NCBI RefSeq assembly: GCF_000359125.1
Contig: NZ_CAAF010000019.1
Span: 41,576 to 105,575, forward strand
Length of the DNA: 64,000 nt
DNA from: Mesorhizobium sp. STM 4661
GTDB taxonomy: Bacteria; Pseudomonadota; Alphaproteobacteria; Rhizobiales; Rhizobiaceae
Direction of reading: 5' to 3'
Made by a program: the position numbers and the translations under genes. Of the stretch, positions 45,114 through 56,190 are shown piece after piece (the stretch's first letter is position 1; every line of letters begins with the position of its first letter). The notes under the pieces are model-generated. The model worked only from the letters and a program-made list of their open reading frames with translations. It searched no databases and had not been told where the DNA came from.

Positions 45114-46199
45114 ATGTATTTCAGATCGATCTTGAGCGGCACGCTGGCGCTGCTGCTCGTATCAAGCTCCGCCGCATTTGCTAGCGGTACCGGGGCGAGT
45201 GGCACCGGGCAGGCAGCAGAGAGCGGGTTCTCCTTCCGCCTGCCAACGCTCGGCATTTTCGGTGAAAAGAAGAAGCAGCAGCAGCAGCTCGCGCAACAGG
45301 ACGGGGCCGGCGTCACCGGCCTGGAAGACCAGCTCCGGCAGATGAACGGCAAGATCGAGGAGCTCAATTTCCAGATCCTGCAGATGCAGGAACAGATCCG
45401 CAAGCAGCAGGAAGACAACGAATTCCGCTTCCAGCAGCTGGAAGGCGGTTCGCAGGGCGCGCAGCAGCCAGCCGAGCAGAAGAAGTCGGAGGCTGCCCCT
45501 CAGGACAACAACACCGACAGCAGCGTCGCCGAGGCGCCGGCGACGCAGGCACCGGCCGACGCGGGCACGCCACCCGCCGATGGCCAGAGCGCCGGAGAGG
45601 TCATCGTCGAATCGCCCACGGGCGATCCCGGCAAGGTGGTGACCGGCGCACCGCCGAAGACGTTCGGCACGATCACCGTCGACAAGAACGGCAATGTGGT
45701 CAACGCCGACGGCACCACGCAGGCGGAGACTACGGCACCGGCCACCGGCGCCCAGGCCGCTGGCGCAAATACCGGCAAGTCCGACGGCACAGTGGTTGCG
45801 GCGCTGCCTTCGACCAACGACCCGGAGGAGCTCTACCGCAACTCCTACCAGTTCATCCTGTCCGGCGACTACAGCACCGCCGAACAGGGATTTCGCGATC
45901 ATATCGCCCGTTTCCCCAAGGACGCCAAGGCCGCGGACGCGCATTACTGGCTGGGTGAATCGCTGCTCGGCCAGCAGAAATACCGCGACGCGGCCGAGAC
46001 CTTCCTTGCCGCCAGCAAGGACTATCCGAAGGCCAAGAAGGCGCCAGACATGCTGCTGAAGCTCGGCGTGTCGCTGGTCGGATTGAACCAGCGCGACGTG
46101 GCCTGCGCCACCTTCGGCGAGATCGGCAAGCGTTATCCCGACATTTCAGGCGCGCTCAAGGAACGCGTCAAGCAGGAAAGGGCGCTGGCGGCGTGCTAG
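45114..46199 (+). CDS. cpoB: CpoB/YbgF cell-division coordinator
   Basis: This 361-residue periplasmic protein has a signal peptide (ILSGTLALLLVSSSAAFAS), a coiled-coil trimerisation segment rich in glutamine (about residues 60-125), a low-complexity proline/alanine linker, and a C-terminal TPR domain (ELYRNSYQFILSGDYSTAEQGFRDHIARFPKDAKAADAHYWLGESLLGQ in order, about 240-290). CpoB couples Tol energy to PBP1B activity at the septum. Start ATG at 45114. Confidence 0.93.
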   Translation: MYFRSILSGTLALLLVSSSAAFASGTGASGTGQAAESGFSFRLPTLGIFGEKKKQQQQLAQQDGAGVTGLEDQLRQMNGKIEELNFQILQMQEQIRKQQEDNEFRFQQLEGGSQGAQQPAEQKKSEAAPQDNNTDSSVAEAPATQAPADAGTPPADGQSAGEVIVESPTGDPGKVVTGAPPKTFGTITVDKNGNVVNADGTTQAETTAPATGAQAAGANTGKSDGTVVAALPSTNDPEELYRNSYQFILSGDYSTAEQGFRDHIARFPKDAKAADAHYWLGESLLGQQKYRDAAETFLAASKDYPKAKKAPDMLLKLGVSLVGLNQRDVACATFGEIGKRYPDISGALKERVKQERALAAC

Positions 46200-46208
46200 T
46201 TTTTCTCT

Positions 46209-46254
46209 TGCATGTCGTCGCCCCAAAACCGGGCCCACTTTTGGGCGACATGCA
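46209..46254. repeat. CCCAAAA palindromic repeat, copy 2, at the tilS start
   Basis: TGCATGTCGTCGCCCCAAAA and TTTTGGGCGACATGCA face each other around a short loop. The element ends three bases before the tilS ATG (46258), so the only purine-rich sequence available for ribosome binding (GGGCGA) lies inside its right arm. Confidence 0.88.
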
Positions 46255-46257
46255 TTG

Positions 46258-47643
46258 ATGCTCGAAACCGAGCCTGACCTTTCGGAACGCCTTTTTTCTG
46301 AGATCGATTTTACCAACGGCGCTGTTGCAGCCGTGTCCGGCGGCAGCGATTCGACCGCCCTTCTTCTTCTCCTCAAAGACCATCTCGACCGTACCGCGCC
46401 CGCAACGAAACTGCTGGCGGTGACCATTGATCACGCCTTGCGGCCGGATGCGGCAGCCGAAGCTCAAGCGGTAGCCAGGCTCTGCGCCGAACGCGGCATT
46501 GCCCATCGCATCCTGGTCTGGTCAGGGCCGAAGCCGTCGACCGGCTTGCCCGCTGCCGCGCGCGAAGCACGCTACCGGCTGCTGGCCGAGGCCGCCAAGG
46601 GGGAAGGCATCGACCTGATCCTGACCGGCCACACCGCCGACGACCAGGCCGAGACCGTGCTGATGCGGCAAGCACGTGACGAGGGGCCGCGAGAGGAAGG
46701 ACGCGGCCTTGCCGGCATGGCGCCCTCAACCCTCTATGATTGGCAAACCTGGATCATACGGCCGCTGCTCGGCACACGGCGGGCAGCGCTGCGTGAAATC
46801 CTGCGGCGCGCAAAGATCGGATGGGTCGAAGATCCGACCAATGAAGACGACACTTTCGAGCGGCCGCGTATCCGCGCAGCGCTCGCGGCCGGGGACGGCG
46901 GGCAGCGAATGGACGGCGCGCTGGCACTGGCCAGCCGTGCCGCGGCCGAGCGCGAACAGCTTGGCCGTCGGGCGGCCGCACTGATCCGCCGTTACGCCTC
47001 CCAGCCGGCCGCCGGCCTCATCCGCCTCGATCCAGACTTAGTGGCATCCGGCGACGACCAGGCTGCCGTCCATGCGTTGCGCGTTCTGCTGGCGACCGTC
47101 GGCGGCGTTGCCTTCCTACCCGACCAAGCCCGCAGCGAAGTTTTGTTCGACCGGCTGAGGGGTGAGCCGTTTCGCGCCACATTGTCGCGGACAGCAGTCG
47201 ATGCGCGGCGCACCGGCGTCTTCCTGCGCCGCGAAAACCGCAACCTGCCGCCCGCGGCTCCAGCGGAGCAAAATGTCTTTTGGGACGGCCGCCGGCGGAT
47301 CACATTGAGCGACAAATCAGATGCATTGTTGATCGCATCGCTGTCGATTGCGCCGCTTGGGGCGGCCTCTGCGGCAAAGCGCGCAACTGCCGCGGACGGC
47401 ACGCCATCAAGCCTTGTCCGCGCCGCGCTGGGCCCCGAACCGGCACTGTGGCGTGGCGGCGAATGCCTTGGTTTGCCGGGGAACAGCCAGGTTTCGGCAA
47501 CGATCGCCGTCCAGCCGGCCGTTGCGCCCTTTGCCCGCTTCCTGCCGTCCTTCGATCTGGAGCCGGCCGGGGCTGTCGCGGCGCTGATCGGCGCGCCGCC
47601 CGTTCCGGTCCTTCCTTTCGGCGGCCGCAATGCCGGCCCATGA
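46258..47643 (+). CDS. tilS: tRNA(Ile)-lysidine synthetase
   Basis: TilS modifies the C34 of tRNA-Ile(CAU) so that it reads AUA. The 461-residue protein has the PP-loop AAVSGGSDSTALLLLL (about residues 24-39), TGHTADDQAETVLMR (about 123-137), and a divergent C-terminal half. ATG at 46258 is preceded by an in-frame TTG at 46255. Initiation seems to depend on sequence within the palindromic repeat just upstream. Confidence 0.94.
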   Translation: MLETEPDLSERLFSEIDFTNGAVAAVSGGSDSTALLLLLKDHLDRTAPATKLLAVTIDHALRPDAAAEAQAVARLCAERGIAHRILVWSGPKPSTGLPAAAREARYRLLAEAAKGEGIDLILTGHTADDQAETVLMRQARDEGPREEGRGLAGMAPSTLYDWQTWIIRPLLGTRRAALREILRRAKIGWVEDPTNEDDTFERPRIRAALAAGDGGQRMDGALALASRAAAEREQLGRRAAALIRRYASQPAAGLIRLDPDLVASGDDQAAVHALRVLLATVGGVAFLPDQARSEVLFDRLRGEPFRATLSRTAVDARRTGVFLRRENRNLPPAAPAEQNVFWDGRRRITLSDKSDALLIASLSIAPLGAASAAKRATAADGTPSSLVRAALGPEPALWRGGECLGLPGNSQVSATIAVQPAVAPFARFLPSFDLEPAGAVAALIGAPPVPVLPFGGRNAGP

Positions 47644-47763
47644 TGGTCGAAAGCTTAACCGAGACGCGCTGTTCCGCTTGGCAAGGAGCGGCGCTCTCCC
47701 TATGTTAGGCCCAAGTTTCCTCTCATGACGCGTGTCCGCCAGCGGACACCAACGGGACAATTG

Positions 47764-49692
<1,929 letters not shown>

Positions 49693-49717
49693 GCTTCGCG
49701 AGAGAGACTGATTGAAG

Positions 49718-49747
49718 AAACGCCGCGGCTTGGACCGCGGCGTTTTT
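49718..49747 (+). terminator. Terminator after ftsH
   Basis: AACGCCGCGG and CCGCGGCGTT pair around a six-base loop and are followed by TTTGTTT. Confidence 0.9.
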
Positions 49748-49794
49748 GTTTGGAAGGCTGCCGACAGTCGGTCGCGGCGCGAAAACTCCGTCGC

Positions 49795-49925
49795 TTCTCC
49801 CTTGCCAGGGTAACTCCTCCACATGGGGAGGCGCTGAAGGTTTGCGAAAGCCGTGATGAGGAGGATCAATCTCCCCCCTTGCGCCCCTTGCGGGGGAGAT
49901 TGGCAGCGTCGTCGCTGGCGCGCGC
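49795..49925. repeat. Degenerate palindromic intergenic repeats
   Basis: AATCTCCCCC...GGGGGAGATT at 49868-49901 makes a clear stem, and GGGTAACTCCTCCACATGGGGAGG precedes it. These resemble the CTCCCCC/GGGGGAG intergenic repeats of Mesorhizobium. There is no coding signal between the ftsH terminator and the next gene. Confidence 0.55.
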
Positions 49926-49956
49926 AGGACGGTCCGCCGCCGGCGGCAACAAAATA

Positions 49957-49992
49957 AAAAAGCCCGCGAGCCTTGCGGCGCGCGGGCTTGTC
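49957..49992 (-). terminator. Terminator of the secreted repeat-protein gene
   Basis: On the minus strand AAGCCCGCGCG and CGCGGGCTT form a stem followed by TTTTTTATTTTG, 20 bases after the stop of the leftward gene. Confidence 0.88.
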
Positions 49993-50011
49993 TTCGGATG
50001 TTGTTGCGAAA

Positions 50012-51013
50012 TCAGCTCTTCAGCGCGGCATTGCACAGGCTGTAGAAGCCGCCGCCCTTCTGAATCCACTTGAGGCCGCCCAGCGCGTTGGCGTCCTTGT
50101 TGGCGTAGTACTGGTCGAGGCAGGTGTGCAACCGCGCCTTGCCCGGGGTTTCGCTGCTATACTTGTTGGAGATCGCCTTCGGGAACTTGACGCCCTTCGG
50201 CGCGGTGACAGTCGGTGTTTCCGGATCGTTGTTGTAGCTTGCCTCATCGGCTGCCGGCACGGTGTCGTCGTCGGATGCACCGGCACCGCACTGGCTCTTG
50301 CGGAAGTCGTTCCATTTCATGCCGTTCAGCGTGTTGCCGGTCTTGGCTGCCTGATACTTGGAGCTGCAGTCCGCCATGCTGAGGCCTTTGCCCGCCTCAG
50401 TGGTCGTCGCTGCCTCGGTTGTCGCCTTGGCAGGTGCTGCCGCGGCACTGGCGCCGGCGGCGCATTCGGTCTTGCGATACTGGTTCCAGGTCAGGCCGTT
50501 CAGCGTACCAGCTGCCTTGTCAGCCTGATATTTGGTGCTGCATTCTTTCGCCGTCAGGCTTGGGGCCGTGTCGTCGGTGGTCGCCGCCGCCGTGGTCGTC
50601 TTGGCAGGCTGGGTATCGACCGCAGCCGTAGCACCGGCGGCGCATTCGGTCTTGCGATACTGGTTCCAGGTCAAGCCATTCAGCGTACCAGCCGCCTTGT
50701 CAGCCTGATATTTGGTGCTGCATTCCTTTGCCGTCAGGCCGGGTGCCGCGTCGTCCGAGGCAGCGGCCTTGGTGGTATCGGTGGCCTTTGCCGTTTTCTT
50801 GGCCGGCTTGGTATCAGTGGTTGTGGCGCTGGCGTCGGTGCCGCATTCGGCCTTGCGGAACTGGTTCCAGTTCTGCCCATTCAGTGTTCCCGCATCCTTG
50901 GCCGCGTTATACTTGGTGCTGCACTCGGCCATGGTCAGCGCGTTGGCCGGCGCTGCCAGGAACAAGGTCGCGACGGCAAGTCCCGTCATAGTGGCAAGTC
51001 GATGGATGAGCAT
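50012..51013 (-). CDS. Secreted protein with repeated Cys-Trp motif domains
   Basis: This 333-residue protein has a signal peptide (LATMTGLAVATLFLAAPANA) and four copies of a roughly 30-residue unit, consensus C-S-x-K-Y-x(3)-K-x(2)-G-T-L-N-G-x(2)-W-N-x-[FY]-R-K-x(2)-C, beginning at about residues 30, 88, 148 and 205, joined by Thr/Ala/Lys-rich linkers. A fifth, diverged unit (CLDQYYANKDANALGGLKWIQKGG...LC) ends the chain. Each unit has two cysteines, likely one disulfide each. Units 2 and 3 are nearly identical in DNA (180-bp period), a recent tandem duplication. No function is known to me. Confidence 0.85.
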   Translation of the reverse strand: MLIHRLATMTGLAVATLFLAAPANALTMAECSTKYNAAKDAGTLNGQNWNQFRKAECGTDASATTTDTKPAKKTAKATDTTKAAASDDAAPGLTAKECSTKYQADKAAGTLNGLTWNQYRKTECAAGATAAVDTQPAKTTTAAATTDDTAPSLTAKECSTKYQADKAAGTLNGLTWNQYRKTECAAGASAAAAPAKATTEAATTTEAGKGLSMADCSSKYQAAKTGNTLNGMKWNDFRKSQCGAGASDDDTVPAADEASYNNDPETPTVTAPKGVKFPKAISNKYSSETPGKARLHTCLDQYYANKDANALGGLKWIQKGGGFYSLCNAALKS

Positions 51014-51192
51014 GGCGTTTCTCCGTTGCTGCCGCCCATATTATGTCCCTGGCAAATCAATAGCGCTCAACGGGCGGTTGCGCCAGATGCTAAGTAATGC
51101 AGGGAACGTAAAGAAAACGCGTTCTTTGCGACAAGGTGATGAAATCGTTGCCGATCGTCGGTTCCACGCAAGCCGCGCCGGTCGTTCCGCGT

Positions 51193-52299
51193 TCAGGGTT
51201 CGCTTTGGCCGACGTATCGTTGCACGAGTTCTTTCCAATCGGGATGATGGGTCACCGTCAGCACGGCACGGTTGATGTCCTCCATCAGCGGGCTGCCGCT
51301 TGGAATGGCGATCGCGTAGTCGCGGACCGCCAGGGTTTGCGGCAGGATAAGCAAGTCCTTCCACTGGTATTCCTGGATCATGTGGCCAAGGATGGCGCGC
51401 TCCACCACCAGCGCCTCCACCTCGCCGCGTTTGAGCGCCTTGCTGGCCTGGATCAGGAAAGGGTAAGTCTGTGCCTTCAGGCCCTGCGCCTTGGTCCACA
51501 ACTCGCCCGCCGTACCCGCCGCCGTCCCCACACGCGCCCGCGGCAAGTCTTCGGGGCCGTCAATGCTGCTCTTCAGCCGGCCAACTACCAAAGACGAGGC
51601 GAGCGTCGCCGAAAAGGTGGCGATGCAGAAAATGCTGGTGAACATCCAGACAAGAGCGATCGCGCGGCCGCGCCAGGTGATCGGCGTCTTGTCGCCATAG
51701 CCGGTCGTCGTCATCGTCACGGCGGCCCACCAGATGCCGTCGCCAATGCCCTGCATCATGCGGGGATCGAAATGGCCCGGATTGCGGCGCCGTTCGATCA
51801 GCCACAACGTCGTGCCGACAAGGAGCAGGAGACCCGCGAGGCCGCTGATTGGGACAAGCAACTGCCAGGTAAACAGCCTGCCCAAGGTCGCCAGGATACC
51901 CGGGTTGGGTTCGCTGCGCACCGCGATGCCAACGCCCGCGGCGAAGTAGGCATGCGAGAAATCGAATTGCTGCTCACCGTCCGTCGTGACCGGTATGGCG
52001 GCGACCGCCAGGTCGATCTGGCGGACCTGCAAGGCTTGAACCATCGCATCGGGATCATAGTCGAACTCGCGGAATTCATAGGCAAGGTTCAGCTGCGAGG
52101 CCACTCTTTGCCAGAGTTCGATGCTCAGGCCGCTCCATACGCCGTCATCGCCGCGCGATGCAAAGGGTGGCACTCGCATCGTGCCAACGACGAGTTTGCG
52201 TGCGCGGAAATCCTCGACCTGCGGCTCGGCGCGCGCCGGCATGAAGAATGCCGAGGCGAGCATGCCGACCGCCAAACATACGAGACGGCGCGCGTTCAT
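51193..52299 (-). CDS. Ligand-gated potassium channel of the prokaryotic glutamate-receptor type
   Basis: This 368-residue protein combines a signal peptide, a periplasmic-binding-protein domain split into two lobes (about residues 35-130 and 235-365), and between them a channel core: helix LLVPISGLAGLLLLVGTTLWLIE, pore loop with the K+ filter TTTGYGD (T197-D203), and a second helix AIALVWMFTSIFCIATFSATLASSLV. This is the GluR0 layout, with a three-helix pore (M1, P, M2). Ligand is probably an amino acid. Its ATG overlaps the stop of the PstS-like gene (ATGA), so they are co-translated. Confidence 0.92.
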   Translation of the reverse strand: MNARRLVCLAVGMLASAFFMPARAEPQVEDFRARKLVVGTMRVPPFASRGDDGVWSGLSIELWQRVASQLNLAYEFREFDYDPDAMVQALQVRQIDLAVAAIPVTTDGEQQFDFSHAYFAAGVGIAVRSEPNPGILATLGRLFTWQLLVPISGLAGLLLLVGTTLWLIERRRNPGHFDPRMMQGIGDGIWWAAVTMTTTGYGDKTPITWRGRAIALVWMFTSIFCIATFSATLASSLVVGRLKSSIDGPEDLPRARVGTAAGTAGELWTKAQGLKAQTYPFLIQASKALKRGEVEALVVERAILGHMIQEYQWKDLLILPQTLAVRDYAIAIPSGSPLMEDINRAVLTVTHHPDWKELVQRYVGQSEP

Positions 52300-53255
52300 G
52301 GATCGCCCGCCGCGATCTCGACATAGCCGGCGCGCTTCACCAAGGCCTGTCCGGCTGGGCCGGTGCAGTAGGCGATGAAGGAGGCGGCAAGTCCCGACGG
52401 CGTTCCCGGATTGACCAACAGCAAGGCGCGGGTCAGCGGGTAGCCGCCTGACCGCACGGCATCGGCCGTCGGCAAGACCAAGGAAGATTGGGTGCGGATC
52501 GCCAGGACACGCACGCGGTCCGAGGCACCGCGAAGCGCTCCGAGGCCGGTGTATCCGATCGCATTCGGCTGCGCCGCGACCTCGGCGACGATGGCCTCGT
52601 TTGTCGGCAACTCCTTTGCCACCACACCCTCCCGTTGTCCCTTCAATACCCGCTCGGCGAATACCTCCTCGGTTCCAGACCCCTTGGCGCGGGCAAGTGG
52701 AAGGATCTCGCCGGAACCGCCGCTGAGTTCCCGCCACTGCGATAAATGTCCGGACCAGATGGCGCGGAGCTGATCGACATCGACTTCGCGCAGCGGGTTG
52801 GTTTGGTGCACGACGACAGCGACGCCATCCAACGCCAGCTCGAACTGCGTCAGATCGATATTTTTCGCTTTTGCGAAGCCAATCTCCTTCGGCGACAGAG
52901 GCCGTGAGATCATGCCGATATCGATCATGCCGTGGAGCAGCGCCGCCATGCCGTCGCCGGAGCCGCCGCCGCGTACGATGATGTCGGCCTCAGGGTTGTC
53001 CGCCATGAATGCCTCGGCGCAGACCGTGACGACCGGCCGCATCGTTTCGGAACCCATTATCTGCAGTGAACCGCTAGAAACCGGCCCAGAAACCGGCCCA
53101 GAAACCGGCATTGGCCGGTTGTCGTATAAATACCAGGCGACCAACGCCACGATGATGGCTGTCGCAACGGACAAGGCCGCGGCCCAGGCGACACTCGGTC
53201 TCGTGCTGATTGGCGGTTCCAGTCTTTGCCCCCCGATCAGAGAAGTATTGCTCAC
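52296..53255 (-). CDS. Membrane-anchored PstS-like phosphate-binding protein
   Basis: This protein of about 319 residues is a PstS-family periplasmic binding domain (ILPLARAKGSGTEEVF; GSETMRPVVTVCAEAFMADNP; IVRGGGSGDGMAALLHGMIDIGMISRPLS) anchored by an uncleaved N-terminal helix (VAWAAALSVATAIIVALVAWYLY) rather than secreted freely. No pstCAB genes adjoin. A 12-bp unit repeated 2.75 times (53077-53109) codes for the linker PVSGPVSGPVSSGS. Start is GTG 53255; a TTG at 53306 would add 17 residues and cannot be excluded. It is upstream of, and overlaps by 4 bases, the ligand-gated channel gene. Confidence 0.82.
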   Translation of the reverse strand: MSNTSLIGGQRLEPPISTRPSVAWAAALSVATAIIVALVAWYLYDNRPMPVSGPVSGPVSSGSLQIMGSETMRPVVTVCAEAFMADNPEADIIVRGGGSGDGMAALLHGMIDIGMISRPLSPKEIGFAKAKNIDLTQFELALDGVAVVVHQTNPLREVDVDQLRAIWSGHLSQWRELSGGSGEILPLARAKGSGTEEVFAERVLKGQREGVVAKELPTNEAIVAEVAAQPNAIGYTGLGALRGASDRVRVLAIRTQSSLVLPTADAVRSGGYPLTRALLLVNPGTPSGLAASFIAYCTGPAGQALVKRAGYVEIAAGDP

Positions 53256-53686
53256 GTATCTGGAAGCTGCACCAGGACGGATGTCAGTTTGGTGACATAG
53301 AGCCAATCTGGCTGTTGTTTATTCCAGGCCACCCCTGTCGGGACCGTCAGTCGCAGGCCGTTCAGCGAGAAATTCGCTGGAGCGACGGAACGGAAAACGA
53401 CTATTGCGGATCTGGCTGGAGCAATCGATCTCGAACTCGCCGGACGTGTGGATGGAGCAGAGGGATTGAAGCCCATTGCGAGCTTGCTTTTCGACCTGAT
53501 AAGGAATGACTACGCCTGTTGAGATTCAGGCGATGGGCGGCTGAATCTCATTGCAGCGTGATACAAAACACACAAAACAATGATTTTCTAAGGATTGGTA
53601 ACGCACAATCATTCAATGTGATGATAGGGGCTTAGGCCAATTGTGGCATGAGTTTTCGCGAAGAACCATCGAGGAAGGTGGCTAGC
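53256..53686. other. Intergenic region upstream of glmM and pstS-like gene
   Basis: These 431 bases hold the divergent promoters of the PstS-like gene and glmM. Base composition shifts to A/T near 53555-53640, which suits the glmM promoter, but I see no clear boxes, operators or RNA hairpins; no coding frame is convincing. Confidence 0.5.
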
Positions 53687-55039
53687 ATGGCAGGAAGTTA
53701 TTTCGGCACGGACGGCATTCGCGGGCGCGCAAACAGGTTTCCAATGACGGCGGAGGTCGCCATGAGGGTCGGCATGGCCGCCGGCCTTTCGTTCCAGCGC
53801 GGCAGCCACCGCCACCGCGTCGTGCTCGGCAAGGATACCAGGCTTTCCGGCTACATGATCGAGAATGCGATGGTGGCTGGCCTGTGCGCCGCCGGCATGG
53901 ACGTGTTCCTGCTCGGCCCGATCCCGACGCCCGCGGTCGCCATGCTGGTGCGCTCGCTGCGCGCCGATATCGGCGTGATGATCTCGGCCTCGCACAATCC
54001 CTACTACGACAACGGCATCAAGCTGTTCGGCCCAGACGGCTACAAGCTCTCCGACGAGATCGAGGAGCGCATCGAGGGGATGCTCGACAAGGACATCGAA
54101 CTGGCGCTCGCCGATTCGGATGGGCTCGGCCGCGCCAAGCGAGTCGACGGCGTGCATGACCGCTATATCGAGTTCGCCAAGCGCACGTTGCCGCGCTCGA
54201 TGTCGCTTTCGGGACTGCGCATCGTCGTCGATTGCGCCAACGGCGCCGCCTACAAGGTGGCGCCCGAGGCGCTGTGGGAGCTCGGCGCCGATGTCGTCGC
54301 CCTCAATGTCGACCCCAACGGCTTCAACATCAACAAGGAATGCGGATCGACCCATCCGGCGAGCCTGCAGAAGAAGGTGCACGAAGTGCGCGCCGATATC
54401 GGCATCGCGCTCGACGGCGATGCCGACCGCGTCGTCATCGTCGACGAAAATGGCGCCATCGTCGATGGCGACCAGATCATGGCGCTGATCGCCGAGTCCT
54501 GGCAGCAGAGCGGACGGCTGGCCGGCGGCGGCGTCGTCTCGACGGTGATGTCCAATCTCGGCCTCGAACGCTTCCTCGGCGACATGAACCTGGAATTGCA
54601 CCGCACCAAGGTCGGCGACCGTTACGTCGTCGAGCACATGCGCGCGCATGGTTTGAATGTCGGCGGCGAACAGTCGGGCCACATCGTGCTGTCCGATTTT
54701 TCCACGACCGGCGACGGCCTCGTCTCGGCGCTGCAGGTGCTCGCCTGCATCAAGCGGCAGAACCGGCCGGTCAGCGAATTGTCGAAGAAGTTCGAACCGG
54801 TGCCGCAGCTTCTGAAGAACGTCCATATTTCCGGCGGCAAGCCGCTCGAGGAGGCCCCGGTCAAGGCGGCGATCGAAGATGCACGCCACCGCCTCGGCAA
54901 GGCCGGGCGCCTGGTCATCCGGCCGTCTGGCACGGAGCCGCTCATCCGCGTCATGGCGGAAGGCGACGACCAGCAACTGGTCGAAGCGGTCGTCAACGAT
55001 ATCGTCGAGGTCATTTCGGAAGCGCGCAGCGCCGCCTGA
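53687..55039 (+). CDS. glmM: Phosphoglucosamine mutase
   Basis: GlmM converts glucosamine-6-P to glucosamine-1-P for UDP-GlcNAc synthesis. The 450-residue protein has YFGTDGIRG at the start, the phosphoserine loop [13 protein letters not shown] with S102, the Mg2+ loop ALDGDADRV (about 243-250) and the phosphate-binding [12 protein letters not shown] near the end. ATG at 53687 follows GAGGAAGGTGGCTAGC; ATG 53648 would add 13 residues. In rhizobia it often follows ftsH; here a secreted protein and channel genes intervene. Confidence 0.96.
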   Translation: MAGSYFGTDGIRGRANRFPMTAEVAMRVGMAAGLSFQRGSHRHRVVLGKDTRLSGYMIENAMVAGLCAAGMDVFLLGPIPTPAVAMLVRSLRADIGVMISASHNPYYDNGIKLFGPDGYKLSDEIEERIEGMLDKDIELALADSDGLGRAKRVDGVHDRYIEFAKRTLPRSMSLSGLRIVVDCANGAAYKVAPEALWELGADVVALNVDPNGFNINKECGSTHPASLQKKVHEVRADIGIALDGDADRVVIVDENGAIVDGDQIMALIAESWQQSGRLAGGGVVSTVMSNLGLERFLGDMNLELHRTKVGDRYVVEHMRAHGLNVGGEQSGHIVLSDFSTTGDGLVSALQVLACIKRQNRPVSELSKKFEPVPQLLKNVHISGGKPLEEAPVKAAIEDARHRLGKAGRLVIRPSGTEPLIRVMAEGDDQQLVEAVVNDIVEVISEARSAA

Positions 55040-55060
55040 TCCTACTCACCAGAGCGTTAC

Positions 55061-55089
55061 AAAAGCCCGCCTCCCGGCGGGCTTTTTCG
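55061..55089 (+). terminator. Terminator after glmM
   Basis: AAAAGCCCGCC and GGCGGGCTTTTT pair around a two- to four-base loop, followed by a T run. Confidence 0.93.
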
Positions 55090-55279
55090 TCGGATCTGCG
55101 CGTCCACCTGCCTGCAGCAGCGGCCGCCAGAAACGGCTGCCCAATTCCCTAGAATTCAAAAGATTCGTGGTTAACCGACAGGGTTAAACGCCTTTTAACC
55201 TTTGCGATTCATTATCCACGCTGAAATCAACCATAGCCGGACGCGTTCGCCGTTCCGAGGGTTCTTAGGGGTGACAAGT

Positions 55280-56128
55280 ATGTTCAATACAGCAAGAATG
55301 GCCCTCTTTGCCGCGCTGTTCGCGGGCGTAGCCGGACCGGTGTTTGCCGCCGACTTCGTGGAACCGCCCGTGGTCGAGCAGGCGCCGCCGGCGCCCGTCT
55401 ATGAACAGCCGGCCGAATATGGCGGCTGGTATATTCGCGGCGACATCGACTATCACTGGTCGAAGTTTCGCGGCGCCGACTACACCACCTACAGCGCGGA
55501 TGCGCCGCAGAATCCCGGCAGCTTCGACAGCGGCAAGCTGAAGAGTGCCTTTTCGGCCGGCGCCGGCGTCGGTTACCAGATCAACCAGTATTTTCGCACC
55601 GATCTCACCGCGGACTGGATGAGCAAATCCAAATTCCGCGGCTCGACCAGCGGGTTTTGCGGCGAATTGCAGACCCCTTGCACATCAGTCGATACTTCGT
55701 CCTATTCGGCGATGCTGCTGCTGGCCAATGCCTATGTCGATATCGGCACCTGGCGCGGTGTGACGCCCTATGTCGGCGCCGGCATCGGCGGGGCCTGGGT
55801 AAAGTGGGATACGCTGCAAAACAGCGACGATGACGGCAATTTCGAGCATCGCGGCGGCAAGGGTTGGCGCTTTGCCTATGCCGCCATGGCAGGCGCATCC
55901 TATTGCCTGACCGACCGCGTCAAGCTCGATGTCGGCTACCGGTTCAGCCACATCAATGGCGGCAAGATGTTCGACTATGCTTCAGACAGCAATGTCGGCC
56001 CAGGTTATGACAACGGCATCAATGTGCACGAAGTGCGCGGCGGCCTGCGCTACCAGTTTGGCAAGTCGGATTGTGCTCCAGCCCCGGAGCCCTACGAACC
56101 GGAACCCGAGCCGGTCTACACCAAGTAA
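55280..56128 (+). CDS. Outer-membrane beta-barrel protein (Omp25/31-like) with acidic proline tail
   Basis: This 282-residue protein has a signal peptide (ALFAALFAGVAGPVFA), a mature N-terminus rich in proline and glutamate (DFVEPPVVEQAPPAPVYEQP), alternating barrel strands (GGWYIRGDIDYHWSKFRG; AMLLANAYVDIGTW; GVTPYVGAGIGGAWVKW; LDVGYRFSHING) and the last strand HEVRGGLRYQFG. Unusually, a tail CAPAPEPYEPEPEPVYTK follows that strand, so it does not end in the canonical aromatic. Neighbouring porin gene downstream is a paralog. Confidence 0.88.
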   Translation: MFNTARMALFAALFAGVAGPVFAADFVEPPVVEQAPPAPVYEQPAEYGGWYIRGDIDYHWSKFRGADYTTYSADAPQNPGSFDSGKLKSAFSAGAGVGYQINQYFRTDLTADWMSKSKFRGSTSGFCGELQTPCTSVDTSSYSAMLLLANAYVDIGTWRGVTPYVGAGIGGAWVKWDTLQNSDDDGNFEHRGGKGWRFAYAAMAGASYCLTDRVKLDVGYRFSHINGGKMFDYASDSNVGPGYDNGINVHEVRGGLRYQFGKSDCAPAPEPYEPEPEPVYTK

Positions 56129-56154
56129 GCACCCGTCGAAAGCCAAGCATTTGC

Positions 56155-56190
56155 GAAGCGCCCGGCCAAAGCCGGGCGCTTTCGTTTGGG
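56155..56190 (+). terminator. Terminator between the two porin genes
   Basis: AAGCGCCCGGC and GCCGGGCGCTT pair around four bases, followed by TCGTTT. Confidence 0.9.
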
